Below, one piece after another: positions 15,580 through 24,075 of a DNA stretch of 64,000 nt. Numbering within the stretch: the stretch's first letter is position 1; each line of letters begins with the position of its first letter. The DNA is taken from NCBI RefSeq assembly GCF_000426625.1, contig NZ_KE384548.1, forward strand, positions 310,001 through 374,000, written 5' to 3'. Origin of the DNA: Psychrilyobacter atlanticus DSM 19335 (GTDB lineage Bacteria; Fusobacteriota; Fusobacteriia; Fusobacteriales; Fusobacteriaceae). The notes under the pieces are model-generated. The model was not told the DNA's origin. It was given only the letters and a program-made list of their open reading frames with translations, and made no database searches. The position numbers and the translations under genes were made by a program.

Positions 15580-16956
15580 TTGTTTCAAAAATTTAAAACT
15601 ATAAAAATGAATATAATTTTTACTTATGCAGTTGTATTTGTGGGAACACTTCTTTTTTTAAATATTCTTATATATCAGTTATCTAGTAAAATGATTATTA
15701 ACATAAAAAAAGACACTTTTTATACAAATAAAGAGTTTTTTCTTGAAAATATTAAAGATCTTGAAGAAAAAAATATTGTAATGTCTAAAAAAAAATTAGA
15801 AATAGAGATAAATAAAGTAAGATCACACAGTAGAGATTTTTATATAAGTATATTAAATCCAAATGGGATTGAGGTAGGGGAAATACCTAGAGATATAAAT
15901 CTTGATTCGAGACAATCTAATGAAATAGTTCTATTAGAGGGGAAAAATCATGAAGAATATTTTTACCTTAATGAAGTACGTCAATATAACGGAAATGATT
16001 ATATGTTTCAATATTTATTAATTACGGATTATGAAGAGTATTTTAAAGTGCTGATGCAAGTACTTATTATAATAGAGTTGCTGAGTATTTTTATAGCTAT
16101 ATTTTTAGGTATAAGAATTGGAAACAAAGTTATTAGACCTATAAATAGGATAAGTGATATGACTGAGAAAATAACTGCTGAAAATTTAGATCAAAGGCTT
16201 CCTATAGGGGATCAGCCAGATGAAATTTCAAGGTTATCCAAACTTATTAATACAATGTTTGAAAGATTGGATCAGTCATTTGATGATCAGAAAAATTTTG
16301 TGTCAAATATATCTCATGAACTTCGAACTCCCATAGCTGTTATGAAGGGTTATTTAGATCTATACAGAAAGGTTGGACCAGATAATAAAGAACTTCTGGA
16401 AGAAGCTATGACAGCTATAGAAGAAGAGAATGAAAGTATGAATAGAATGATTGAAAAACTTCTTTTTATGGCAAGAAAAGATCTAGAAAACTTTAAATTG
16501 AATATAGATATAATAAATATAGAAAATCTTTTTAAAAAATTAAAAAATGACTATAGCTCAATAGAGGAAAGCGGAGGGTTAAAAACTTTTGTAGAGGCAG
16601 GTTCATCTCTTAAATGTGATCAAGATATTCTTATTCAAATTCTTCGTGCACTTATTGATAACGCAATAAAATATGGTGAAAATAAGGGGATAGAACTTGG
16701 ATATTATGAAAGTAATATAGAATCTATAATTTATGTGAAAGATTATGGAAGTGGAATTGATTCAGATGAAGTAGGTAAAATTTTTGATAGATTTTACAAG
16801 GGAGATAAATCGAGAAATAGAGATAACGGAAGTGTGGGTCTAGGGCTCTCTATAGTTAAAAAATTAACCGAACTCCATGGGTGTGAGGTAAATGTCAAGA
16901 GTAAATTAGGTGAAGGTACTACTTTCGAAATCATATTTATCAAAATGGAGGAATAA
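15580..16956 (+). CDS. Sensor histidine kinase
   Basis: This 458-residue membrane kinase has TM1 at about residues 12-32, an extracytoplasmic sensor region of about 125 residues rich in charged amino acids, TM2 at about 155-178, a HAMP linker (IRPINRISDMTEKI), a HisKA domain with SNISHELRTP (phospho-acceptor His246), and an ATP-binding domain with RALIDNAIKYG (N box), DYGSGI (G1) and GLGLSI (G2). Translation starts at TTG 15580, 7 nt after AGGAGGA. The stop codon directly abuts the response regulator ATG, so the two are co-translated. The sensor domain is not one I recognise. Several small exported proteins nearby may feed into or respond to it. Confidence 0.9.
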   Translation: MFQKFKTIKMNIIFTYAVVFVGTLLFLNILIYQLSSKMIINIKKDTFYTNKEFFLENIKDLEEKNIVMSKKKLEIEINKVRSHSRDFYISILNPNGIEVGEIPRDINLDSRQSNEIVLLEGKNHEEYFYLNEVRQYNGNDYMFQYLLITDYEEYFKVLMQVLIIIELLSIFIAIFLGIRIGNKVIRPINRISDMTEKITAENLDQRLPIGDQPDEISRLSKLINTMFERLDQSFDDQKNFVSNISHELRTPIAVMKGYLDLYRKVGPDNKELLEEAMTAIEEENESMNRMIEKLLFMARKDLENFKLNIDIINIENLFKKLKNDYSSIEESGGLKTFVEAGSSLKCDQDILIQILRALIDNAIKYGENKGIELGYYESNIESIIYVKDYGSGIDSDEVGKIFDRFYKGDKSRNRDNGSVGLGLSIVKKLTELHGCEVNVKSKLGEGTTFEIIFIKMEE

Positions 16957-17622
16957 ATGAAAAAAATACTACTGGTAGAAGATGACAAAAAACTCTCAAG
17001 AGTCTTAAGTTTGCAACTTTCATATGAGGGATATAGTTCAGATATAGCAAGAGATGGTTTTGATGCTTTGATAAAGTTTGAAGAAGGAGATTATGATCTT
17101 GTACTCTTGGATATAATGCTTCCTAAGGTAGACGGGTATGAAGTCTGCAAAAGGATAAGACAAACATCTGATATCCCCATAATAATGCTCACTGCAAAGG
17201 AAGAAGTAGGAGATAAAATAATAGGTTTGGATATAGGTGCAGATGATTATGTGGTTAAGCCTTTTAGTTATGGAGAATTGACTGCTAGAATAAGAGCAAA
17301 TTTAAGGAAAACTAAAAAAGAAGATGCCCTTGTATTAACATATAAAGATTTAATCTTGGATTCAAATAAAAGAATGATCACAAGAGGTGGGAATGATATA
17401 AACCTTTCTAAACAAGAGTTTGACCTTCTTGAATATCTTCTGATAAATAATGGAATAGCTATGAGCAGAGATAAAATACTGGCTAAAATATGGGGTGATG
17501 AGGACTATTCTAATCCTAATGTATTGGATGTATATATAAAATACCTGAGAGATAAAATAGACAAAGAATATGATGAAAAATTGATAAAAACTATAAGAGG
17601 AATTGGGTATAGTCTCAGATAA
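16957..17622 (+). CDS. OmpR/PhoB-family response regulator
   Basis: This 221-residue protein has a receiver domain (acidic pair at residues 9-10, phospho-acceptor Asp52 in LLDIMLPKVDG, conserved Lys in VVKPFSYGEL) and a C-terminal winged helix (residues about 125-221, ending YIKYLRDKID, TIRGIGYSLR) typical of OmpR/PhoB regulators. It follows the histidine kinase without any gap. OmpR-type regulators commonly bind direct repeats with a period of 10-11 bp. Exactly such repeats, TATAAGAA with an 11-bp period, lie before five neighbouring transcription units, so those are its likely targets. This assignment is inferred from proximity and spacing. Confidence 0.93.
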   Translation: MKKILLVEDDKKLSRVLSLQLSYEGYSSDIARDGFDALIKFEEGDYDLVLLDIMLPKVDGYEVCKRIRQTSDIPIIMLTAKEEVGDKIIGLDIGADDYVVKPFSYGELTARIRANLRKTKKEDALVLTYKDLILDSNKRMITRGGNDINLSKQEFDLLEYLLINNGIAMSRDKILAKIWGDEDYSNPNVLDVYIKYLRDKIDKEYDEKLIKTIRGIGYSLR

Positions 17623-17695
17623 AAATATAAAAAATAATTAATTAACTCTCGATCTAAAAAGGACTATCAAAATAGTCTCTGAATAAAATATGAGT

Positions 17696-17743
17696 AAATA
17701 GCTTCCTGTGGAAATAAGATTCCTAAAGGAGGCTATTTTTTAT
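17696..17743 (+). terminator. Terminator of the two-component operon
   Basis: AATAGCTTCC pairs with GGAGGCTATT, with further imperfect pairing inside the loop, and is followed by TTTTT. It lies about 75 nt after the regulator stop. Confidence 0.75.
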
Positions 17744-17831
17744 TTATAGATTTTGCCAGCCTATCTAAAATACATATTTTGAAAGAATTTAATTTTATAC
17801 TCAGCTGTCAAATAAAAGAAATCCTAATATA

Positions 17832-17874
17832 AAAAAAAAGGAGTAATAATTAAAGAATTATTACCCCTTTTTTT
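17832..17874. terminator. Terminator of the minus-strand exported protein gene
   Basis: GTAATAATT pairs with AATTATTAC around AAAG. The hairpin is flanked by an A run on one side and a T run on the other, so it can work in both directions between convergent genes. Confidence 0.8.
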
Positions 17875-17888
17875 ATAAAAGTTTTACA

Positions 17889-18287
17889 TTAATTTTCATA
17901 TCTTTTATTTAAAATATTTACATCTTTATATTCTACAAGTACTCTCAAAGGTTTTTTTAGGTCAGTTTGAATATCCTTATTTACTTCTTCTAATATAGGT
18001 TCTATTGCTTTTTCAATTTCTGCATCAGTAGGTGCTTTACCAAAGAAATTAGATTCTACCTCAACTACCATTAATAAAAATGTATCTAGATCTTTTAATT
18101 TGAAGTCAAGTTCATATTTTTTAGAGTCTATCTCTAAATTTGCATATTGTGCTTCAAGTATTCTTGAATAACTTTTAATTTTTTTATTATCTTCTTTGCT
18201 GTGGTTATCACCATCATTTGCTAGTGCTCCTGTAGACAATAATAATATTCCTAGACTAGCCAATCCTACTTTAAATTGTTTTTTCAT
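17889..18287 (-). CDS. Exported protein, paralogue of the 15071 gene (132 aa)
   Basis: The start is chosen at ATG 18287, which follows GGGAG and opens a clear signal peptide (MKKQFKVGLASLGILLLSTG then ALA). The frame stays open upstream to 18401 through a repetitive charged stretch that contains a second GGAGATGATT-ATG copy, but that would bury the signal peptide. The mature domain (about 110 residues) aligns with the protein at 15071: both have an internal LKDLDTFLLMVVEV-like strand and a KPLRVLVEYKD end. No known family is recognised. On the minus strand its promoter region has the same tandem TATAAGAA repeat as the genes around the two-component system, so it is a probable regulon member. 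Confidence 0.7.
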   Translation of the reverse strand: MKKQFKVGLASLGILLLSTGALANDGDNHSKEDNKKIKSYSRILEAQYANLEIDSKKYELDFKLKDLDTFLLMVVEVESNFFGKAPTDAEIEKAIEPILEEVNKDIQTDLKKPLRVLVEYKDVNILNKRYEN

Positions 18288-18432
18288 TCTAATCATCTCC
18301 CATTGTTTTTTTATTTCATTCATCTCTTTTTTCATCTGAATCATCTCCTCTTTTTTTGAATATAATGTTTTAAATCTTTGTTCTTCTGAATCTATTAACA
18401 TAATACTCTAGGAAACTTATCTATTTCTTGGA

Positions 18433-18454
18433 CAATTCTTATAACTTTCTTAGA
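18433..18454 (-). promoter_or_regulatory. Tandem 11-bp repeat, minus-strand exported protein promoter
   Basis: Read on the minus strand: TCTAAGAAAGT (18454-18444) then TATAAGAATTG (18443-18433), followed 14 nt later by GATAAG. The downstream GTCCAAGAAA is shared with the site at 13784-13805. Confidence 0.6.
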
Positions 18455-18502
18455 AGTAAAAAAATATTAATTTTAAAATTTTCTGTAAAGGGATGTAATT
18501 AT

Positions 18503-18521
18503 TATAAGAAATTTATAAGAA
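18503..18521 (+). promoter_or_regulatory. Tandem 11-bp repeat, HAD phosphatase promoter
   Basis: TATAAGAA at 18503 and again at 18514 (11-bp period), with TATAAT beginning 14 nt after the second copy. This is one of the two best matches to the shared pattern. Confidence 0.65.
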
Positions 18522-18618
18522 TCACCTAATTATTCTATAATCTATGATGTTTATAATTACGATAAATATAAACTGTAAGAAGATAAAATTTTAAAATAGA
18601 TATTAAAGGAGGAAAATT

Positions 18619-19254
18619 ATGAAAAGAACTACGTTTATTTTTGATTTTGATGGAACAATAGCTGATTCATTACAGATGGGAGTAGATATATATAATGAAG
18701 AAATAGTACCTAAATTTAGATGTAAAAAAATAGAGGAAAAAAATATAGAAATTTTGAAAGGGACAAATTTTCATGAATTATTAAAGGATCACAATATTAG
18801 TTTTTTAAAACTTCCAATATTATTGTTTCAATTAAAGAGAAAAATGGCTAAAAGAATGGATGAAATCCAGCTTATAGACGATATAAAATTATCTTTAAAT
18901 AAACTTCATAAAATGGGTTATAAGATGGGAGTATTGACTTCAAACAATAAAAAAAATGTTAAATTTTTTTTGAAACACTATCAAATAGATGACTTATTTG
19001 AATTTATCTATGCAGAAAAAAATCCTTTGGGTAAGGACAGGGCTATAAAAAAAATAATGAAATTAGAAAATTTAAATGACCTTATCTACGTGGGAGATGA
19101 ATCACGAGATATAGATGCCTGTAAAAAGGCAGGGGTAGACATTGTTTCAGTAGGATGGGGATTTAACACTATATCTCATTTAAAGGAGTATAATCCAAAT
19201 TATCTGATAAAAGCCCCGTCAGAATTAATTGAAATAGCTAAAAGCTTATCTTAA
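18619..19254 (+). CDS. HAD-superfamily phosphatase (Gph-like)
   Basis: This 211-residue cytoplasmic protein has the HAD motifs in order: FDFDGTIADS (nucleophile Asp9, acid/base Asp11), VLTSNN (motif II), a conserved Lys in the KNPLGKDRA region (motif III), and YVGDESRDIDACKKAG (motif IV acidic residues). The helical cap between motifs I and II fits the phosphoglycolate-phosphatase-like subfamily. The substrate is not predictable. The promoter carries the tandem TATAAGAA site, and the next gene (a glycosyltransferase fusion) has its own copy, so both may answer to the two-component system. Start: ATG after AAAGGAGG. Confidence 0.85.
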   Translation: MKRTTFIFDFDGTIADSLQMGVDIYNEEIVPKFRCKKIEEKNIEILKGTNFHELLKDHNISFLKLPILLFQLKRKMAKRMDEIQLIDDIKLSLNKLHKMGYKMGVLTSNNKKNVKFFLKHYQIDDLFEFIYAEKNPLGKDRAIKKIMKLENLNDLIYVGDESRDIDACKKAGVDIVSVGWGFNTISHLKEYNPNYLIKAPSELIEIAKSLS

Positions 19255-19275
19255 ATAAGATGAATAAAGTTTAAT

Positions 19276-19294
19276 TATAAGAAATTTATAAGAG
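19276..19294 (+). promoter_or_regulatory. Tandem 11-bp repeat, glycosyltransferase promoter
   Basis: TATAAGAA at 19276 and TATAAGAG at 19287 (11-bp period), with TATAAT beginning 14 nt after the second copy. Confidence 0.65.
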
Positions 19295-19367
19295 ATGTGT
19301 AATTTTTATATAATATTTTATCTCTATAATAATTTTATATAAAAATAACTATTAAAAGGAGAATTAA

Positions 19368-21173
19368 ATGAAAAAAATATTATTTGCTATAAGTTCTTTA
19401 GGATTGGGTCATGCAACGAGAACGTTATCTATAATCAATGATTTAAAGGAGGATAATTTTATTACAATAGTTTCATACGGTAATGCTCTTAATTTTTTAG
19501 AAAGAGAATTTTCTGAGGGGAATAATATTGAATTTATCTCTATGGAGGATTATCCAAAATTTGGCAGGGGAAAAGGGGGAGCGGTTTATTCTAATTTGGT
19601 TATAGATTCTATTAAGACTAATTTTCTTATAAAGAAAGAAGAAAACTATATAAAAACAATAGAAAATGAATATGACTTTATATTTTCTGATGGACGATAT
19701 GGGTTTAATTCAAAAAAAATCCCATCTTTTTTATTATCCCATCAAATTTCATTAATTTTACCAAAATATTTATCGTTCTTTCAGCCACTGATAGATTGGA
19801 GCAATTATCGTCATATTAAAAAATTTGATAAGTTATTTATTCCAGATTTTGCCCAAGAGAAAGACTCTCTAGCAGGTAAATTGTCTCATACAAAATCTTT
19901 AAAATATCTAAATCATGAATTTGTTGGAATATTATCCTCCTATAAAAAAGATGATTTAAAATGTGACATAGATTATCTTTTTATTATCAGTGGTTATTTA
20001 AATGATAGCAAAGATAGTTTTGTTTCAAAGCTTATAGAGGAATCAAAATTGTTAGATGGAAAGAAAGTGTTTATCTTGGGAGATATGACTTCTAGTGAAA
20101 TTAAGAGGATAGATGAGTTTAATATTAAAATATATCCATCGGTTACAGGGAAATTAAAAAATGAACTTTTCAATAGATCAAGAGTTATTGTATCTAGAAG
20201 TGGCTATACCACTATTATGGATTTGGTGGAATTAGATAAAAATGCAATTTTATTTCCCACTCCTAATCAAGAAGAACAAGAGTATTTAGCACGTTCAAAT
20301 AAACTTAACGAACATTTTGTTATAGAGGGGAATAAAGAAGAGATTAATTTAAAAAGCCTGACTGAGAAAATTTATAAGACAAAAAATATTATAAATAATA
20401 AAAAGACTTCTGATTCTTTAAGAAAAATAAGGAGGAATATAGACAAGTATATAAAGAAAAATTTCTTTTCCATTGTGATTCCAGCTCATAATGAGGAGGA
20501 TTTTCTAGAGGATACAATGAGAAATTTATATAAACTTAACTATTCAAAAGAAAACTTCGAGATTATTTTAGTTGAAAATGGATCCTGTGATAGGACATAT
20601 AAAATAGCATTAAAATGTAAAGAATATATTTCTAACTTAAAAGTTTATCAAAGTGAAACTGGAGTTTCTATAGCTAAAAATTTAGGAAAGGAGTTAGTAA
20701 GTAAAAGATCTGATTGGACTATTTTTTTAGATGCTGACAGCATTATTGATCCTCCTTTTTTAAAGGAATTGAATAATTATCTAAATAAAAATGAGGATAA
20801 AGGTTTTATGGTAGGGACTTGTTCGATTTTACCTTCTGATAATAACTCTTTCTATTCAAAACTATGGTTTAAAATTTATGATATATGTCATTTTGTTTCA
20901 AACACCTCATATTCGGTTCAAATTGCAAAAACCAATTTTTCTAAAAGTGTGGATTATGACGAGGAATTACATTATTCAGAAGATTTAAAATTTATAAAAG
21001 ATATGAAAAAATACGGGGATTTCTTTTTCTTTAAGACTAAAGATGTTTATACTTCCACTAGAAGATTTCAAAAATATGGTTATCTAACCTTAACCTGCTT
21101 ATGGATATTGCAGAGTATACTACCAAAAAAATTAAAAACAAATAAAAAATATAAGGTTGTGAGAAATTTATGA
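19368..21173 (+). CDS. Two-domain glycosyltransferase: GT-B (MurG-like) fused to GT2
   Basis: This 601-residue protein has two catalytic modules. Residues 1 to about 350 form a GT-B fold related to the GT28/MurG-like proteins: the N-terminal glycine loop is SSLGLGHATRT, and the late VSRSGYTTIMDLVELD resembles the nucleotide-sugar-binding region. From about residue 366 a GT-A domain of family GT2 begins with FSIVIPAHNEEDFLE and has LVENGS and the metal-binding LDADS (near 455). No membrane segments are obvious, though the C-terminus is basic and hydrophobic. A fusion of these two folds suggests consecutive sugar transfers onto a lipid carrier. It overlaps the DedA gene by 4 nt (ATGA), which ties the product to the membrane. 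Substrates unknown. Confidence 0.8.
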   Translation: MKKILFAISSLGLGHATRTLSIINDLKEDNFITIVSYGNALNFLEREFSEGNNIEFISMEDYPKFGRGKGGAVYSNLVIDSIKTNFLIKKEENYIKTIENEYDFIFSDGRYGFNSKKIPSFLLSHQISLILPKYLSFFQPLIDWSNYRHIKKFDKLFIPDFAQEKDSLAGKLSHTKSLKYLNHEFVGILSSYKKDDLKCDIDYLFIISGYLNDSKDSFVSKLIEESKLLDGKKVFILGDMTSSEIKRIDEFNIKIYPSVTGKLKNELFNRSRVIVSRSGYTTIMDLVELDKNAILFPTPNQEEQEYLARSNKLNEHFVIEGNKEEINLKSLTEKIYKTKNIINNKKTSDSLRKIRRNIDKYIKKNFFSIVIPAHNEEDFLEDTMRNLYKLNYSKENFEIILVENGSCDRTYKIALKCKEYISNLKVYQSETGVSIAKNLGKELVSKRSDWTIFLDADSIIDPPFLKELNNYLNKNEDKGFMVGTCSILPSDNNSFYSKLWFKIYDICHFVSNTSYSVQIAKTNFSKSVDYDEELHYSEDLKFIKDMKKYGDFFFFKTKDVYTSTRRFQKYGYLTLTCLWILQSILPKKLKTNKKYKVVRNL

Positions 21174-21712
21174 ATATAGTAGAAATTGATAAATTTATAG
21201 AGATTTTACAGCAACACCAAAATATAGCTTATTTAATATTATTTATGGGTTCCATGGTAGAAACTATTATAGGTCTTTCATTTTTATTCTTTGGAGAGGT
21301 ATTTTTTCTAGCTGGAGGAATTTTAGCTGGTACAGGGAGGTTAGATATAGGAAAAGTCATAGTAGTATTATATTTAGGCGGAATTATAGGAGATAATATC
21401 AGTTACTTTATCGGAAGAAAATATGGTCTAAAACTTTATGAATCTTTTTCTCAATATAGGTTTTTTAATAGAGTTATAAATAAAAAAAATTATGATAAAG
21501 GTGTCTCATATTTTACTAAAGTAGGACCTATCAGTGTATTTTTAGCAAGGTTTATGGGGCCTATTTCATGGATCACTCCATTTATTTCTGGTGTATATAC
21601 AATGAATTATAGGAAGTTTTTCTTCTATAATTTTTTTGGAGTTATCCTTGGGATTGGACAATTTATAGTTGTAGGATATTTTGGAGGGGAATACATAGAT
21701 TTATATCTGTAA
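21170..21712 (+). CDS. DedA-family membrane protein
   Basis: This 180-residue inner-membrane protein is slightly shorter than the usual 200. After an N-terminal re-entrant hydrophobic stretch (GEVFFLAGGILAGTG), it has the DedA/VTT signature GDNISYFIGRKYG and the C-terminal FLARFMGPISWITPFISG, with conserved Arg and Pro residues used in lipid or undecaprenyl-phosphate transport. DedA proteins recycle lipid carriers or scramble lipids across the membrane. It is translationally coupled (ATGA overlap) to the upstream two-domain glycosyltransferase. A joint role in making and moving a glycolipid or polyprenyl-linked sugar is a reasonable inference. Confidence 0.85.
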   Translation: MNIVEIDKFIEILQQHQNIAYLILFMGSMVETIIGLSFLFFGEVFFLAGGILAGTGRLDIGKVIVVLYLGGIIGDNISYFIGRKYGLKLYESFSQYRFFNRVINKKNYDKGVSYFTKVGPISVFLARFMGPISWITPFISGVYTMNYRKFFFYNFFGVILGIGQFIVVGYFGGEYIDLYL

Positions 21713-21762
21713 AGGATATTACTAAATATTTAGAAATTTACTAAATTAAGAATTTTGAGAAG

Positions 21763-21802
21763 AAAAAGAGTAGATGCTATTTTTAGTCATCTACTCTTTT
21801 TT
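21763..21802 (+). terminator. Terminator after the DedA gene
   Basis: AAAAAGAGTAGATG pairs with CATCTACTCTTTTT around an 11-nt loop and ends in T residues. Confidence 0.9.
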
Positions 21803-21946
21803 GATTGTTTTTAGGGTTTTAAAGTTTTCATTTTGCAAACATAAGAGGTAAGATCAGAAAAAATTAAAAGTAGTTGTAAAATTTAAACTATTTTTGTTAT
21901 CATAATAGTTATAAAAGATAGAAGATCATTAACTAGGGGGATTACA

Positions 21947-22933
21947 ATGGAATTTAAATTAAAAAAAGGTGATGGTATTGGGATTTTTTCACCCTCTACT
22001 CCTATAACAAAAATTGCACCTAAAAGATACAACAGAGGAAAAGAGTTCTTAGAGAAAAAAGGGTTTAAAGTAATAGAAGGAAAACTTACGGGGAAAAGTG
22101 ATTTTTATAGATCAGGAACTATCGAAGAAAGAGCTGAGGAACTGAATGAATTAATAAGAGATCCAGAAGTACGATGTATTATGTCTACAATTGGAGGATC
22201 TAATTCAAATTCTTTATTACCTTATATAGACTATGAAGCTTTTATAAAAGATCCTAAAATTGTAATTGGTTATTCTGATGTGACAGCAATATTAATGGGA
22301 ATATATGCTAAAACCGGAATAAAAACATTTTATGGACCAGCTATTGTTGCATCTTTTGGAGAATTAGAACCTTATAATGAATTGACTTATAAATATTTTG
22401 AGGATATTTTTGTAAAAGATATTAATGGTGACTATGAGTATAAAATCCCAGAATGTTGGACAGAAGAATATATAAATTGGGAAGAACAAATTAGACCTAA
22501 ACTAAAAAATAAAAATAACTGGATCTCTTTAAAAGGTGGAGAAACTGAAGGAAGGTTAATAGTTGGGAATTTAAATACTATTACTGGGATATGGGGCAGC
22601 CAGTATATGCCTGAGATAAAAAAAGGTGATATATTATTGATAGAAGATTCATTGAAGGACATTGCTACTATTGAAAGAAGTTTTTCCTTTCTTAAAATAA
22701 ATGGAGTCTTTGATAAAATCGGTGGTTTAATATTAGGTAAACATGAGCTATTTAATGATAAAGATACCAACAGAAAGCCTTATGAGGTACTTTTAGAAGT
22801 TTTAGGAGAGTATAATTTTCCTTTTCTTGCTGATGTGGACTGCTGTCATACCCATCCCATGTTTACAATGGCCATAGGATCCAATATAAGATTAGATGCG
22901 ACTAATAAACAAATAATTCTTTTAAATCATTAA
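21947..22933 (+). CDS. LD-carboxypeptidase / MccF-family serine peptidase (S66)
   Basis: This 328-residue protein starts GDGIGIFSPSTPI, the typical N-terminus of the S66 family. The nucleophile region is STIGGSNSNSLLPYIDY, and the C-terminal half has LIVGNLNTITGIWGSQYMP, LIEDS and a late CCHTHPMFTMAIG with the catalytic histidine. The length and the long insertion around residues 170-200 resemble MccF-like peptidases, which cleave microcin C-type aminoacyl nucleotides, more than the murein LD-carboxypeptidase LdcA. There is no signal peptide. Start: ATG after AGGGGG. It is a single gene; the VOC protein that follows may share the transcript. Role: peptide-antibiotic immunity or murein recycling, not resolvable here. 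Confidence 0.85.
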   Translation: MEFKLKKGDGIGIFSPSTPITKIAPKRYNRGKEFLEKKGFKVIEGKLTGKSDFYRSGTIEERAEELNELIRDPEVRCIMSTIGGSNSNSLLPYIDYEAFIKDPKIVIGYSDVTAILMGIYAKTGIKTFYGPAIVASFGELEPYNELTYKYFEDIFVKDINGDYEYKIPECWTEEYINWEEQIRPKLKNKNNWISLKGGETEGRLIVGNLNTITGIWGSQYMPEIKKGDILLIEDSLKDIATIERSFSFLKINGVFDKIGGLILGKHELFNDKDTNRKPYEVLLEVLGEYNFPFLADVDCCHTHPMFTMAIGSNIRLDATNKQIILLNH

Positions 22934-22981
22934 TGCAGAGAAATAAATTAAAAGTTAAAAATAATAAATAAGGTGGAAATT

Positions 22982-23401
22982 ATGAAACTTAATAGTTTAA
23001 TTCCTGAATTAACAGTTTTAAACATAGATGTTAGTTTAAATTTTTATACAAAAATACTTGGATTTAGAATAGAATATTTTAGAGAAGAAGATAAGTTTGC
23101 TTTCATTTCTCTTAATGGAGCTCAAATGATGTTAGAAGAATACAATGATGAATTGTGGAGTACCGGGAGTTTAGAATACCCTTTTGGAAGAGGAATAAAT
23201 TTTTCAATTGAAGTTCCTGATATCAATACGATATTAGAAAATCTAAAAAATAACAATATAAATCTGAAGTTAAATGTAGAAGAAAAATGGTATAGAAAAG
23301 GTACAAAATTATTAGGAGAAAAACATTTTTTAGTAATGGATACCGATGGCTATCTTTTACGATTCTTAGAAAGTTTAGGAGAAAAAGTAATTCCTAAATA
23401 A
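22982..23401 (+). CDS. VOC-superfamily (glyoxalase/bleomycin-resistance-like) protein
   Basis: This 139-residue protein is two beta-alpha-beta-beta-beta modules: LIPELTVLNIDVSLNFYTKIL at the N-terminus and INFSIEVPDINTILENL in the second half, ending FLVMDTDGYLLRF. These are standard for VOC proteins, which include glyoxalase I and drug-binding bleomycin-resistance proteins. The ATG at 22982 follows AAGGTGG and is preferred to an in-frame GTG 9 nt upstream. It lies 48 nt downstream of the LD-carboxypeptidase-like gene, possibly in one transcript. Ligand unknown. Confidence 0.8.
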   Translation: MKLNSLIPELTVLNIDVSLNFYTKILGFRIEYFREEDKFAFISLNGAQMMLEEYNDELWSTGSLEYPFGRGINFSIEVPDINTILENLKNNNINLKLNVEEKWYRKGTKLLGEKHFLVMDTDGYLLRFLESLGEKVIPK

Positions 23402-23439
23402 ATAAAGATACTAAAATAAATTTAGATTAGGAGATATCT

Positions 23440-24015
23440 ATGAAAGAAAAATGAATTGCAGTTATTGGAAGTCCTAGAAAAGGTGAGAATACAGATAGAT
23501 TAACTGACCTTGCAATAGAAGCTTTAAACAATAAAAATATAGAAGTTAAAAAATATTACCTGAACAGTAAAAAAATTTTTGGATGTAATGCCTGTGAATA
23601 CTGCATTGCAAATGGGAACTGTAATATTAAAGATGATATAACAGAGATAATCAATGAAATGAAAGTATCTGATGGGTATATTTTTGCTGCACCTTCATAC
23701 AACTATAATGTAAGTTCCCAAATGAAAATATTGATGGACAGAACATTTTGTCTCAATGATTATTCCAATAACAGTTGGAAAACAAAACTAGATCCAGGGA
23801 AAAAAGCCATAATAATAGGTGTCTGTAAAGGAAAGAGTATAGCTTCTATGGGATACACCATGGAAGCTATGAGAAAACCTATAGATGAATTAGGTGTTAA
23901 AATAATTGATGAAATAAGGTATTTTGACACAAAGCATAATCCTGTTATTAGTAATCCTGAGATAAAGAAAGAATTAACTTTTAGAATTACAAATAACTCA
24001 GAATTAAAAAGATAG
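23440..24015 (+). pseudogene. NAD(P)H-dependent FMN reductase-like protein, interrupted by TGA at codon 5
   Basis: ATG at 23440 (after TAGGAG) opens MKEK, then TGA at 23452-23454. The frame continues as IAVIGSPRKGENTDRL, the flavodoxin-fold phosphate loop of NAD(P)H-dependent FMN reductases, with CNACEYCIANGNC and the APSYNYNVSSQMKILMDR block characteristic of iron-sulfur flavoprotein relatives. The remainder is intact to TAG at 24015. An AGA-to-TGA change at codon 5 would explain it. It is either a recent pseudogene, a reading error, or expressed by re-initiation at ATT 23455 just after the stop. The next ATG in frame (23659) would lose the FMN-binding loop. Confidence 0.7.
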
Positions 24016-24075
24016 TTTTTAAGACTGAGGAAGAGTAAATATACATTAGCAGCAATACATAAGGGGGAAAATATA

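Noticed and set aside
17889-18401. Longer start (18401) for the minus-strand exported protein
   Set aside because: The extra residues are repetitive and charged, and would bury the signal peptide that begins at 18287 behind its own SD.
23452-23454. TGA at codon 5 of the FMN reductase-like gene as a selenocysteine codon
   Set aside because: The position is before the FMN loop, where homologues have Lys/Arg-type residues, and I see no adjacent SECIS-like hairpin in a bacterial arrangement. A nonsense mutation or re-initiation is more likely.
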